A program made the position numbers and the translations under genes. 64,000 nt of DNA from Caldilineaceae bacterium (GTDB lineage: Bacteria; Chloroflexota; Anaerolineae; Caldilineales; Caldilineaceae), in NCBI GenBank assembly GCA_019637645.1, contig JAHBVH010000046.1, positions 1 to 64,000 of the forward strand, written 5' to 3'. This document shows, one piece after another, positions 35,437 through 44,402 of this stretch. The notes beneath the pieces were generated by a model. The model did not search any database and had not been told where the DNA came from. It saw only the letters and a program-made list of their open reading frames with translations. Every line of letters begins with the position of its first letter. Within the stretch, counting starts at the first letter, position 1.

Positions 35437-36972
35437 ATGACAATGATAGATGCATTTGCAAACGAAGCGATTTTGCGTACAGTCCAGGTTCAACGGCAGC
35501 GTGCAGCGCGCTTTTGGTGGCTTTGGTTTGCCCTCATCATGGGCGTCACCGCAGTGACGGCGCTGGCAATGATTACTGGTGTCCCAACCCTAACTCCGGT
35601 GCCCTTGCGCTTGGTCGTTGCGATTGGTATGCTCGTCGCCACGGCCTATGCCCCGCGCTATGGCATCTACCTGATCCTCTTCTCAACGCTGGTTGGGGAT
35701 TCGCTCTTGCTGCCAGCCTATCCCTTCGTCAAAAACTTCTCGAGCATCGAGTCGCTATTCTATATCAACGGGGCCTTGATCTTCAGCCCGCTAGAGCTTT
35801 CCCTTGTGCTGGTGCTGGTCATCTGGTTGGGCCGCGGAGCCATGCAACGGCGCTTGAATTTTGTCACCGGCGTCTTGTTTTGGCCCATGATCTTCTTTAC
35901 CCTGATGTTGGTTTATGGCGTAGTCTACGGGCTTGGCACCGGCGGCAATATGAACATTGCCCTCTGGGAAGTACGGCCAATCTTCTACCTCATTCTCATG
36001 ATGGTTTTCGTCAGCAACCTGTTAGAGAAGCCCTCTGATTTTTCGCATATGATGTGGGCATGCATGATTGCCCTGAGTATTGAAGGCATCATCGGTACCC
36101 ATTACTTCTTTGCCGTCTTGCAGATGGATTTGAGCATGGTTGAGCGGATTACCGAGCACTCAGCCGCCATCCACATGAATACGCTTTTCGTCTTCATCCT
36201 GGCGGCTTGGCTCTATCATGCTTCGCCAACCAAACGTTGGCTCCTGTTGCTCGCCGTGCCACCCGTACTACTCACCTATTTGGCAACGCAACGGCGGGCG
36301 GCCTTTCTATCCCTAGGGATTGCACTCGTCTGTCTAGCCATTCTCCTCTACCGAGAAAAGCGCCGTCTCTTTTGGCAAATCGTCCCCATCGTTGGGATTC
36401 TGGCCATCGGGTATATTGGCGTTTTCTGGAATAGCGGTGGGGCCTTGGGTCTACCGGCCCAAGCGATCAAATCGGTGGTGGCACCAGAGCAAGGCAGCAG
36501 TGATGCCCAATCGAACTTGTACCGCGAGATCGAGAATCGCAATGTCAGTTTCACCATTGAGAATGCACCGTTCACAGGGGTGGGCTTTGGGAACAAATTC
36601 TATATTATCCAGCCCATGCCCGATATTAGTTTCTTTATTTGGTGGGAATATATTGTCCATAACTCAATCTTCTGGATCTGGATGAAGACAGGCATCTTTG
36701 GCTTTTTATCGATGCTTTTTATGATTGGCTTTAGCATCATGACCGGTGTCCGTACCCTGCATCACGTCAAAGATGCCAACCTAAAAGCGGTTATGCTCAC
36801 GGCCACCTTATATATCGTTATGCATTTTCTCTACGCCTATGTCGATATGTCGTGGGATAACCAAAGTATGATCTATGTGGGCGCTATGCTTGGCGTGATC
36901 AACGCGATGGCAACTGCCGTGGAAAAGAAAAAGTGGGAAGTCGATGAAGCATCTCTGGCACGTCCTGCGTGA
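35437..36972 (+). CDS. O-antigen polymerase/ligase-like membrane protein (Wzy type)
   Basis: A 511-residue protein with about 11-12 hydrophobic segments and one large periplasmic loop (about residues 330-390, QAIKSVVAPEQGSSDAQSNLYREIENRNV), the layout of O-antigen ligase/Wzy-polymerase family members. The segment FTGVGFGNKF and the histidine-containing WWEYIVHNSIFWIWMKTG after the loop match the conserved GxG and H-N-x2-L motifs of that family. It should polymerise or ligate lipid-linked repeat units. Start codons at 35434 (GTG), 35437 and 35443 are all in frame. It overlaps the following acyltransferase gene by 29 bases. Confidence 0.85.
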   Translation: MTMIDAFANEAILRTVQVQRQRAARFWWLWFALIMGVTAVTALAMITGVPTLTPVPLRLVVAIGMLVATAYAPRYGIYLILFSTLVGDSLLLPAYPFVKNFSSIESLFYINGALIFSPLELSLVLVLVIWLGRGAMQRRLNFVTGVLFWPMIFFTLMLVYGVVYGLGTGGNMNIALWEVRPIFYLILMMVFVSNLLEKPSDFSHMMWACMIALSIEGIIGTHYFFAVLQMDLSMVERITEHSAAIHMNTLFVFILAAWLYHASPTKRWLLLLAVPPVLLTYLATQRRAAFLSLGIALVCLAILLYREKRRLFWQIVPIVGILAIGYIGVFWNSGGALGLPAQAIKSVVAPEQGSSDAQSNLYREIENRNVSFTIENAPFTGVGFGNKFYIIQPMPDISFFIWWEYIVHNSIFWIWMKTGIFGFLSMLFMIGFSIMTGVRTLHHVKDANLKAVMLTATLYIVMHFLYAYVDMSWDNQSMIYVGAMLGVINAMATAVEKKKWEVDEASLARPA

Positions 36973-37630
36973 AGAAGTCGCTGAATACCATCTTCGCCTA
37001 CAGTTGGCGCAGCTGCTCATGGCTCCGCTACCTCCGCATGTGGGCAATCGCTTGCGCGCCGCCCTACTCCGCTTGATTGGCTTTCGGATCGGGCGAGGCA
37101 CCGTTTTCTGGGGAACGCCCACGATCACGGGGAGTGGGGCCCTGTACTCGCGGCTCACGATTGGTGAAGCTTGCTGGATCAATGGAGGCTGTTTTCTCAA
37201 CTTGGGCGCGTCTATCACCATTGGCAACCACGTCGCCATTGGCCACCAAGTGATGCTGCTGACCGATACCCATGCCATTGGCGATGCCACGCGGCGGGCC
37301 GGGCCGCTCTATGCCCAACCCATTCAGATTCACGATGGAGCCTGGATCGGTGCCCGCAGCACGTTGCTCCCCGGCGTGACCATCGGCGAAGGGGCCGTCG
37401 TTGCGGCTGGGGCGTTGGTCACCAAGGCGGTCCCCTCCCATGCATTGGTGGCGGGCGTACCGGCACGGCTGCTGCGCGCGTTAACCGAGCCAGAGACGGC
37501 GCTCAACGTCCAGCGCGATCGGAAGCATGCTACGATTTCTGATCAGCCAGAAGAGCTGCCATCGCTAGCCAATCCGCCCTTGTCAGGAACCGCCATCGGG
37601 CAAAAGGAGCAGCGGCATGAAACCGCATGA
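36944..37630 (+). CDS. Hexapeptide-repeat acyltransferase (1)
   Basis: A 228-residue left-handed beta-helix acyltransferase of the WcaF/NodL/maltose-acetyltransferase group, which acetylates sugars using acetyl-CoA. Hexapeptide repeats run from about residue 55 to 170 (IGRGTVFWGTPTITGSGALY to IGEGAVVAAGALVTKAVPSHALVAGVPARL), with the catalytic His likely in LLTDTHAIG. GGGAAG precedes the ATG. It overlaps the Wzy-like gene by 29 bases and the next acyltransferase by 14, so the three are translated as a coupled unit. A polar C-terminal extension of about 45 residues is not typical of the family. Confidence 0.87.
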   Translation: MKHLWHVLREEVAEYHLRLQLAQLLMAPLPPHVGNRLRAALLRLIGFRIGRGTVFWGTPTITGSGALYSRLTIGEACWINGGCFLNLGASITIGNHVAIGHQVMLLTDTHAIGDATRRAGPLYAQPIQIHDGAWIGARSTLLPGVTIGEGAVVAAGALVTKAVPSHALVAGVPARLLRALTEPETALNVQRDRKHATISDQPEELPSLANPPLSGTAIGQKEQRHETA

Positions 37631-38153
37631 ACTCTGGCACAATGGGTTGGCCGTTTTACAAGCCCAGTGGTCCTTGCGTACCGCCAACCAAGTGGGACCC
37701 AAGGTGCGTGTATGGGGCAGACCTGTAATCCAAAATCGCGGGCGCATGGTCATTGGGGAACGCGTCCGCTTGGTCTCTACCATTGCAACATCGGAATTAG
37801 TGGCCGAGGCCGGTGGCCTCCTTGAAATTGGGAACAGCGCCTTTATCAACTATGGCTGTTCCATTGCCGCCACCCAGTTGGTGCGGATCGGCGCCCGTTG
37901 CAATATTGGCACCTATGTCATCATGATGGATAACGATTTCCATCGTCTGGAGCCAGAACAGCGCGATGAATATCCGCCTTCGGCTCCGATTATCTTAGAA
38001 GAGAATGTGTGGCTTGGCGCGCGGGTGATTGTGCTACGGGGAGTGGCGATTGGCGCCGGTAGCGTTGTTGGTGCTGGCAGTGTCGTCACCCGCGACATCC
38101 CCTCACGGACGTTGGCCGCTGGCGTGCCAGCCAAGGTGATCCGACAGTTGTAG
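37617..38153 (+). CDS. Hexapeptide-repeat acyltransferase (2)
   Basis: A 178-residue acyltransferase of the same beta-helix superfamily. Repeats are visible from VRVWGRPVIQNRGRMVIGE to LGARVIVLRGVAIGAGSVVGAGSVV, and the likely catalytic histidine is in MMDNDFHRLE. A strong AAAGGAG site precedes the ATG, and the start lies within the previous gene's last codons. The pair of adjacent acyltransferases suggests O-acetylation of two positions or two sugars of the repeat unit. Confidence 0.87.
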   Translation: MKPHELWHNGLAVLQAQWSLRTANQVGPKVRVWGRPVIQNRGRMVIGERVRLVSTIATSELVAEAGGLLEIGNSAFINYGCSIAATQLVRIGARCNIGTYVIMMDNDFHRLEPEQRDEYPPSAPIILEENVWLGARVIVLRGVAIGAGSVVGAGSVVTRDIPSRTLAAGVPAKVIRQL

Positions 38154-38255
38154 AGATCATACCAGATCCGTGCAGGGGATTGCCCGCCCAGCTAGTCACG
38201 GCACAATCGTGCCATCTGCGGCTTGCCAGTGGTATCACGAGGATACAAAGACATT

Positions 38256-39281
38256 ATGCCCAAAGCAAGTATTATTTTGCCAACCTATAATCGCCTGGCG
38301 CAATTGCAACAGGTCTTAGCTGGCCTCGCGGCACAAACCCAACCGACGGTTGATTTTGAAGTCGTTGTGGTCTCGGATGGTTCGACGGACGGGACCAATG
38401 AATTTCTGCAACGCTATGCTGGCCCTTTACAGCTACGAGCCTGTGTCCAAGCCAATGGCGGGGCAGCCGCAGCGCGCAACCAAGGGCTGGCCTTGGCCCA
38501 AGGGGAACTTGTCATTTTCCTCGATGACGATGTGGTGCCCGCGCCACAACTCGTGGCCGAGCATTTGCGCACCCATGCCCAACAGAGCACAGCGTGTGTA
38601 GTCTTAGGCCCCATGCTGACGCCAACCGATTTTGCCATGCAGCCCTGGGTACGCTGGGAGCAGGCCATGCTCTATAAACAATATGGGGATATGGCCGCAG
38701 GACGGTGGGAACCGACCGCACGGCAATTCTATACCGGCAATGCCTCGGTGGCGCGACAACATCTAGCCGCCGTGGGGGGGTTTGACACCACCTTCCGCCG
38801 CGCCGAAGATGTTGAGTTGGCCTATCGCCTAGCCAAGCATGGGCTTGGCTTTCTCTTCAACCCCCAAGCCATCGGTTATCACTATGCGGTCCGCAGTTTT
38901 TCAGCTTGGCTACAGATTCCCTATCTCTATGGGCGCAATGATGTTATCTTTGCCCGCGACCTAGGGCAAGATTGGCTGCTGCCAACTGTGATGCAAGAAT
39001 TTCGCCAGCGGCATCCGCTGGTCAAACAATTGACCGGGCTCTGTCTCTCGCGCCCGTGGTTGCGCAAACCAGTCGTCACCTTGCTGCGTGGGATGGCAAG
39101 CTTGGGCAACCACTACCAGCGGTCCCGACTGGCCCACTGGTCCTACAGCGGCATTTTCAATCTCTGTTACTACCAAGGGATGGCCGATGAATTAGGGGGA
39201 CGCCAACACTTTTTTCAATTGACCCGCCAACCGGCAACCGCGGCAAATACGAATGGTTTTTTCCTATTTGAGGGGCAATGA
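38256..39281 (+). CDS. Glycosyltransferase family 2
   Basis: A 341-residue GT2 with the standard GT-A start ASIILPTYNRLAQLQQVLAG, then VVVVSDGSTDGTNEFL and a metal-binding LVIFLDDDVVPAP. The acceptor region has GGFDTTFRRAEDVELAYRLAKHG, the E-D-V-E-L motif typical of GT2 catalytic bases. The start at 38256 is the first ATG before the conserved strand; GAGGA lies 12 bases upstream. It is followed at once by another acyltransferase gene. The sugar it transfers is unknown. Confidence 0.9.
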   Translation: MPKASIILPTYNRLAQLQQVLAGLAAQTQPTVDFEVVVVSDGSTDGTNEFLQRYAGPLQLRACVQANGGAAAARNQGLALAQGELVIFLDDDVVPAPQLVAEHLRTHAQQSTACVVLGPMLTPTDFAMQPWVRWEQAMLYKQYGDMAAGRWEPTARQFYTGNASVARQHLAAVGGFDTTFRRAEDVELAYRLAKHGLGFLFNPQAIGYHYAVRSFSAWLQIPYLYGRNDVIFARDLGQDWLLPTVMQEFRQRHPLVKQLTGLCLSRPWLRKPVVTLLRGMASLGNHYQRSRLAHWSYSGIFNLCYYQGMADELGGRQHFFQLTRQPATAANTNGFFLFEGQ

Positions 39282-39283
39282 TC

Positions 39284-39901
39284 ATGTGGAAAGCCTTTAA
39301 ACAAGATGCAGCACGTTGGGTTGTCCCTGGCTCGATTGCCAATCCCGATCAGCTGAGCTGGTCCCTGCTCCTAAAGCTTTTATTGCGGCACATGCCACTA
39401 CGCGCCATGGCCTGGTATCGCCTGGCCACTTGGTGCAAAGCACGCCACATTCCCTTTGTCTTTGGCGCGATTTTACGTTGGATCTTCATTCGCTTTGGCC
39501 TTGAGCTGGGCGGCGAGATCGGTGGTGGCCTCTATATTGCCCACCCCGTTGGTACGGTGATCAATGTCAAGCAAATGGGCGAAAATTGTAGTGTCATTGC
39601 CGCTATTACGATTGGCATGCGCAACGAGTGGGCCTTTCCAGTGATTGGCAATCAAGTGTTTGTGGGCGCGGGTGCGCGCATTTTAGGTGATATTCACATT
39701 GGCGACCATGCCAAAATCGGGGCGAATGCCGTTGTGTTACACGACGTACCAGCGAACGCGACTGCCGTTGGCATTCCCGCCCGTGTTGTTAAAATTGAAA
39801 CGGCAGAGATGGATAAAGACAATGATTACACCACAGTATGCACTCATGATCAGGCCGCAGCCGAAGCCGGCGCCGCGGTCCCAACTCTTGCGGCTTTTTA
39901 A
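39284..39901 (+). CDS. Serine-acetyltransferase-like hexapeptide acyltransferase (3)
   Basis: A 205-residue protein related to serine O-acetyltransferase/CysE-like sugar acetyltransferases. A helical N-terminal part (RHMPLRAMAWYRLATWC) precedes the beta-helix (GGEIGGGLYIAHPVGTVIN, NCSVIAAITIG, VFVGAGARILGDIHIGDHAKIGANAVV), which holds the His of IAHPVG. I prefer the ATG at 39284 with AGGGG at an 8-base distance; an ATG at 39278 overlaps the GT2 stop in ATGA fashion but is only two bases from that site. In polysaccharide clusters this subtype usually acetylates sugars rather than making O-acetylserine. Confidence 0.85.
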   Translation: MWKAFKQDAARWVVPGSIANPDQLSWSLLLKLLLRHMPLRAMAWYRLATWCKARHIPFVFGAILRWIFIRFGLELGGEIGGGLYIAHPVGTVINVKQMGENCSVIAAITIGMRNEWAFPVIGNQVFVGAGARILGDIHIGDHAKIGANAVVLHDVPANATAVGIPARVVKIETAEMDKDNDYTTVCTHDQAAAEAGAAVPTLAAF

Positions 39902-40736
39902 AGTTACGTGGCTGCTTTTTGGCTTGGGTTGTTTGCTCACAGGTTATCGACTGGTGGCAAACGAGTTTCCGGCGATGAATGTGCTGCAAGCCGCCGAAGG
40001 CGTCCAAGCCGATGAAGTCGCCGACGACCAAACCGTGACACCCATTCCGACGGTAGCCCTGCTCTTCCGCACCGATGCCGTCATCTTGCCGACGCCCAGC
40101 CTCCCGGCCTTGGTGCTGGTGCCAACGGCCACCCCGGTTGCCCCGGTGAAAGCAACCCCGGTTGCCACCGACTACCGAGAAGTGGTCGTCTATGGGGATG
40201 AGCTAGACGCCAATTGGAGCGTGGAGCATAGCACCGATACGCAGATCAACTTGTGGGATACGAGCCACTGGTTTCAGCCCCTCCAAGGCGAAACAACCAG
40301 CGGTGCCACCAGCATTGTGGTATCGCCCCAGGCCGACTATGGCAAGCTGCTCTTTAGTGTCCGCCCAGAGAGTGGTCTCCAATATAAGCGCAATGATGTC
40401 ATTGGGGTTAGCTTTTGGTTGAATAGCGGTCAAGATGGGATTACCACCGCCGATCTCGCTGTCACCCTCCAAGGGAGCAATGACGTTCCTTATTGGCAAG
40501 CCGATGATCGCTCCGTCTTTGGCGATAGCACGGGTGAATTCTCGGAAACACGGTTGTACTATTTGGATATTAATCGAACGATCCCACCGAATACTTGGGT
40601 AAATGTGATTGTTTGGCTCAATCAGTTGCAATTTGATCCGGCCTACCAATATGTCACCGGCTTTTATATTAAGAATGACCTAGGCTTTCGCAACACCTAT
40701 TATATCGACCAAGTGTCACTGCTCATGGCCCCCTAA
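39822..40736 (+). CDS. Membrane-anchored protein with carbohydrate-binding-like domain
   Basis: A 304-residue protein that starts inside the previous gene (80-base overlap). It has one membrane segment (LFKVTWLLFGLGCLLTGY), a Thr/Pro/Val-rich spacer (VPTATPVAPVKATPV), then a beta-sandwich domain of about 190 residues that opens VVYGDELDANWSVEHSTDT and closes with YYIDQVSLL. This pattern parallels the N-terminal domain of the GH44 protein (IYDDTLADDWQEW to FYLDGLALI), so both may bind the island's own polymer. No catalytic residues are evident. Start codons at 39822 and 39846 are both possible. Confidence 0.72.
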   Translation: MITPQYALMIRPQPKPAPRSQLLRLFKVTWLLFGLGCLLTGYRLVANEFPAMNVLQAAEGVQADEVADDQTVTPIPTVALLFRTDAVILPTPSLPALVLVPTATPVAPVKATPVATDYREVVVYGDELDANWSVEHSTDTQINLWDTSHWFQPLQGETTSGATSIVVSPQADYGKLLFSVRPESGLQYKRNDVIGVSFWLNSGQDGITTADLAVTLQGSNDVPYWQADDRSVFGDSTGEFSETRLYYLDINRTIPPNTWVNVIVWLNQLQFDPAYQYVTGFYIKNDLGFRNTYYIDQVSLLMAP

Positions 40737-40790
40737 GACGCCTGCCAGTAAGACGCTTTTATCGTAGACCACTTGGAATAAGGGATCGTT

Positions 40791-41957
40791 ATGAGCAAAT
40801 CACGCACCTATACCTTTGGGTTCTTATTAGAACAGACCTTAGGGCATCGTACCCACACGCAGAATCTACAGACCAACGTACCCAAAGACCCAACCGTCCA
40901 CCCCCTTTGGGGGCCAATTGAATGGGATCTGCAAGGATTGGCGGCCAAGATACCTGTCTATAATAGTAACTGGACCGTACGCGCGGGCTTGCGGGCCCGG
41001 CAAACTTTGCGGCGGATGGAACAGCAGAGTCCGTTGGATGTGCTCTTTATTCATACACAGGTGCCAGCGGTTTTGCTCAGTGATCAGATGCAGCGGCTGC
41101 CCACTATTGTTTCGCTGGATGCAACCCCCCAGCAATATGATGCGCTGGGAGCCTATTATGCCCATGCGCGCGGTGCCAGTTGGTTGGAGACGTGGAAGTG
41201 GCGCGCCAATGCCCGTTGTTTTGCCAAGGCCCACCATTTGGTCGCCTGGTCGGATTGGACCAAACAAGGGTTGATCCAAGAATATGGGGTACCTGCCGAA
41301 AAAATTACGGTGATCCCGCCTGGCGTCAATAGCCAGGCTTGGCTGCGACCCACGGCGCGCGTCCCGCAGACAGGGCCGACCAAAATTTTATTTGTGGGAG
41401 GCGATCTACAGCGCAAGGGGGGTGATCTCTTGATCGAAGCCTTCCGTGCCTTGCGCCAACAAGGTCATAGCACCCTAGAGTTACACTTGGTGACGCGCGA
41501 CCCTGTGTCCAGCGAGCCGGGCATCTTCGCCTATCATCAGATGCAACCGAACAGCCCAGCGCTGAAGGATCTTTTTTATGCGGCGGATATCTTTGCCCTG
41601 CCCACCTTGGGCGATTGTCTGCCCATGGTCTTGTCCGAGGCCGGGGCCGCGGGTCTCCCCTTAATCGCGACCCAAGTAGGTGGCATCCGCGAAATTGTGC
41701 AAGATGGCGAGAATGGCTTTCTGATTCCGACCGGGGATGTAGCCGCCTTGACCCAAGCCCTGCGCACGCTCGTGGAAAATCCCAACCTACGGCTGACCTT
41801 GGGCAGCGCGGCAACGACATTCGTGCAACAGACCTTTGATGCCGAGCGGAATACCGAGCGCCTGCTAGATTTGATGAAGAGCTGTGCAGATCAAGTGAGG
41901 GTCCAGGTGCGCAAGCCAGATGTCGCGCTCCGCCCGGCTACCGAGAAATTACCATAG
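40791..41957 (+). CDS. Glycosyltransferase family 4 (copy B)
   Basis: A 388-residue GT-B glycosyltransferase similar in layout to the GT4 at 14069: LFIHTQVPAVLLS, SLDATPQQYDALGAYY, VAWSDWTKQGLIQEYGVPAEKITVIPPGVN, ILFVGGDLQRKGGDLLIEAF, and the C-terminal E-x7-E region ALPTLGDCLPMVLSEAGAAGLPLIAT. AAGGGA precedes the ATG. Paralogy with copy A, and the matching pairs of Wzz-like and nucleotidyltransferase-like genes, suggest that part of the island was duplicated. Donor sugar unknown. Confidence 0.88.
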   Translation: MSKSRTYTFGFLLEQTLGHRTHTQNLQTNVPKDPTVHPLWGPIEWDLQGLAAKIPVYNSNWTVRAGLRARQTLRRMEQQSPLDVLFIHTQVPAVLLSDQMQRLPTIVSLDATPQQYDALGAYYAHARGASWLETWKWRANARCFAKAHHLVAWSDWTKQGLIQEYGVPAEKITVIPPGVNSQAWLRPTARVPQTGPTKILFVGGDLQRKGGDLLIEAFRALRQQGHSTLELHLVTRDPVSSEPGIFAYHQMQPNSPALKDLFYAADIFALPTLGDCLPMVLSEAGAAGLPLIATQVGGIREIVQDGENGFLIPTGDVAALTQALRTLVENPNLRLTLGSAATTFVQQTFDAERNTERLLDLMKSCADQVRVQVRKPDVALRPATEKLP

Positions 41958-42000
41958 GATTTACACAGGAAATTACGTAGGAAATCACATAGGAAATGAC
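41953..42000 (+). repeat. Four tandem 12-base repeats carrying ribosome-site-like AGGAAA
   Basis: Four 12-mers, CATAGGATTTAC, ACAGGAAATTAC, GTAGGAAATCAC and ATAGGAAATGAC, lie head to tail between two GT4 genes. Each contains AGGA, and the last supplies the ribosome site of the next gene (ATG at 42002). The array starts before the stop of copy B. Confidence 0.75.
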
Positions 42001-42001
42001 G

Positions 42002-43117
42002 ATGGCCGATGTATTGATCACTGTTTCAGGCACCATTGCCACTGATATAGAAACCCAAATTGCCACGGGGCAACGACCACGCGCCGACTACCTGGAACTG
42101 GCGCGGACTTTTGGCGCAGATCTGCTTGACTATCCACGCGCGCGCCAGTTGGCTGGCCCGTTGGGCCGTTGGATCGAGCGCTTGGGTGGCCCCAACCTGC
42201 TCTTAGCCTGGGTTTGTTTTCGCCAGCAAGCAAAGTATCGCGTGATCTTTACGGATGGCGAACAAGTGGGGTTGCCCTTTGCTCTGCTCTGTTCGCTGAC
42301 TGGGCGCAAATCGGTCAAGCATCTCATGATCACCCACATTCTATCGGTGGGCAAAAAGATGTGGTTGATGGATCGCTTTCACCTGCAAAATGCCATTGAC
42401 ACCTTTTTTGTCTATGCAAGTTGGCAGAAACGCTTTATCGAAGCCCGCTGGCAGGTCTCACCGGTGCGCGTGGTCTTGACCCCCTTTATGGTGGATAGCC
42501 AATTCTTTGCCCCGCAACAAGTCACAGCACAGCCACGGCGGATGATCTGTGCGGTGGGGCTCGAATTTCGCGATTATCCCACTTTGTTGGAAGCCGTGCG
42601 CGATCTCGATGTCGAGGTGGTGATCGCCGCTGCCAGCCCATGGTCGAAACGCAGTGATAGCACCCAACAAGCCGCCATTCCGGCCAATGTCACCGTGCGA
42701 AAATTCACCCAATACGAGCTGCGCCAGCTTTACGCCGATAGCCGTTTTGTGGTCATGCCGCTCTACAACGTTAATTTTCAAGCCGGGGTTACCGCGATTC
42801 TAGAGGCGATGGCTATGGGCAAAGCGGTGATCTGTTCACGCACCCCCGGCCAGACAGATGTGATCGAAGAAGGGGTGAACGGCCTCTATGTGCCCCCGGG
42901 CGATGTGCAAGCACTCCGGATGCGCATCCAACAGCTGCTCGATGATCCCGCCGAGGCGGAACAACTAGGCCAGGCGGGCCGTGTGCTCGTCGAGGCGGAG
43001 ATGGAGTTGAGCCGCTACGCTCAGCGCCTGCAGCGCCATCTCCAAGAGCCCTTGCAAATGGCAGACCCGGCGCGCGATTCCACACCGGCCTTTCGCCATT
43101 CTAGCCTGTTATCCTAG
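42002..43117 (+). CDS. Glycosyltransferase family 4
   Basis: A 371-residue GT-B glycosyltransferase. The C-terminal domain has MICAVGLEFRDYPTLLEAVRD, YADSRFVVMPLYNVNFQAGVTAILEAMAMGKAVICSRTPG (E-x7-E-like site) and IEEGVNGLYVPPGD. The ATG at 42002 is chosen because the AGGAAA of the last tandem repeat lies seven bases away; the ATG at 41996 overlaps that site. It is distinct from the two paralogous GT4 proteins, with a shorter N-terminal domain. Together with the neighbours it probably contributes one linkage of the repeat unit. Confidence 0.86.
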   Translation: MADVLITVSGTIATDIETQIATGQRPRADYLELARTFGADLLDYPRARQLAGPLGRWIERLGGPNLLLAWVCFRQQAKYRVIFTDGEQVGLPFALLCSLTGRKSVKHLMITHILSVGKKMWLMDRFHLQNAIDTFFVYASWQKRFIEARWQVSPVRVVLTPFMVDSQFFAPQQVTAQPRRMICAVGLEFRDYPTLLEAVRDLDVEVVIAAASPWSKRSDSTQQAAIPANVTVRKFTQYELRQLYADSRFVVMPLYNVNFQAGVTAILEAMAMGKAVICSRTPGQTDVIEEGVNGLYVPPGDVQALRMRIQQLLDDPAEAEQLGQAGRVLVEAEMELSRYAQRLQRHLQEPLQMADPARDSTPAFRHSSLLS

Positions 43118-43133
43118 AGAAAGGGGTAGTTGC

Positions 43134-44351
43134 GTGCTTAGCTGGATATTTTTCTTTCAACTAATGCTGTGGCTTGTGGGTGCGCTGTTGGCCTTGCCCA
43201 TTGGCTATCTGCTGCTGCTGACCGTGGCGGCTTGGCTGAGCCCCAAAACGACGCCGCGGCCAGTGACCGGGCCGACCCATCGTTTTGTCTTTCTTGTGCC
43301 GGCGCACAATGAAGAAAAGCTCTTGCCAGCCTTGTTAGCCAATCTGCGTCAACTGGATTATCCAACGGCGCTCGTCACCTTGGCGATCGTAGCCGACAAT
43401 TGCACCGATCAAACCGCAGCCTTGGCCCGGGCAGGCGGGGCGCGTGTCTATGAACGCTTTGATCAGCACCAAATTGGCAAAGGCTATGCCCTGCAATGGC
43501 TGCTAGCTCAACTACAGGCAGAGGGGCTTCCTTTCGATGCAGCCGTGATTCTCGATGCCGATTCGGTCATCTCACCTAATTTTCTGACCGTCATGGACGC
43601 CAAGCTGGCGCAAGGTGAGCGGGTGATCCAAGCCCATTATGCCGTTTTGGAGCCCAACCGGAGTTGGGTGATGGGGCTGCGCGCCGCGGCCCTGGCCTTG
43701 GTCCATTATCTGCGCCCCCTGGGCCGCACGACATTGGGGGCGTCGGTGGGGCTGAAGGGCAATGGCATGGTCTTTCATCACACCATTCTTGCCGAACACC
43801 AATGGTCGGCTTCGGTCACAGAGGATATTGAATACCACATGTCCTTGGTGTTAGCGGGCGAGCGGGTGGCCTTTGCCCCCGATGCCACGGTTTGGGCCGA
43901 AATGCCGGGCAGCTTACAAGGTGCCCAAACCCAGAATGTCCGGTGGGAACAGGGCCGTTTCCAGTTGGCGCGCCAATATGTGCCGCGCCTGGTACGCGCG
44001 GCTTTTCAGCGGTCCTCCCAAGCCAAAGTGCCTACCGTTTTTGTGCTCTTGGACAGTGCGATGGAACATCTCATCCCACCCTTTACAATCGTTACCGGCA
44101 TGACGGCGCTCTATCTCCTGTTCACCTGGCTCCAACCGGCGTTCGCTTTGCGGGCTTTCGGGCTCATCCTGTTCGGTGGTCAATTACTCTATATCATGGC
44201 TGGTCTAATTTTGGCCCGCACGCCGCTCCGAACTTACTTGGCCTTTTTCTATGCGCCGATCTTCCTGCTCTGGAAGTTGCGCTTGTTATTCCGTGTGATG
44301 ACCCGTACCGAGCAGCAAGGCTGGGTGCGCACGGCGCGTGATGGGGCCTAA
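43134..44351 (+). CDS. Processive-type glycosyltransferase family 2 membrane protein
   Basis: A 405-residue GT2 with membrane segments at the N-terminus (about 2-32) and C-terminus (about 320-385), the layout of cellulose-synthase-like or hyaluronan-synthase-like enzymes. The catalytic core shows FVFLVPAHNEEKLLPALLANL, AIVADNCTDQTAA, VILDADSVISPNFL (D-x-D), VTEDIEYHMSLVLAG (catalytic E-D) and QNVRWEQGRFQL in the place of Q-x-x-R-W. The start is a GTG after AAAGGGG. It could add a single sugar or make a homopolymer; the missing PilZ domain and the Wzx/Wzy context favour the former. Confidence 0.85.
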   Translation: MLSWIFFFQLMLWLVGALLALPIGYLLLLTVAAWLSPKTTPRPVTGPTHRFVFLVPAHNEEKLLPALLANLRQLDYPTALVTLAIVADNCTDQTAALARAGGARVYERFDQHQIGKGYALQWLLAQLQAEGLPFDAAVILDADSVISPNFLTVMDAKLAQGERVIQAHYAVLEPNRSWVMGLRAAALALVHYLRPLGRTTLGASVGLKGNGMVFHHTILAEHQWSASVTEDIEYHMSLVLAGERVAFAPDATVWAEMPGSLQGAQTQNVRWEQGRFQLARQYVPRLVRAAFQRSSQAKVPTVFVLLDSAMEHLIPPFTIVTGMTALYLLFTWLQPAFALRAFGLILFGGQLLYIMAGLILARTPLRTYLAFFYAPIFLLWKLRLLFRVMTRTEQQGWVRTARDGA

Positions 44352-44402
44352 CCTTGGGCCACTAGCCATTTCAACCGCACAATGCGCGGAGGAGAGGTTT
44401 GT

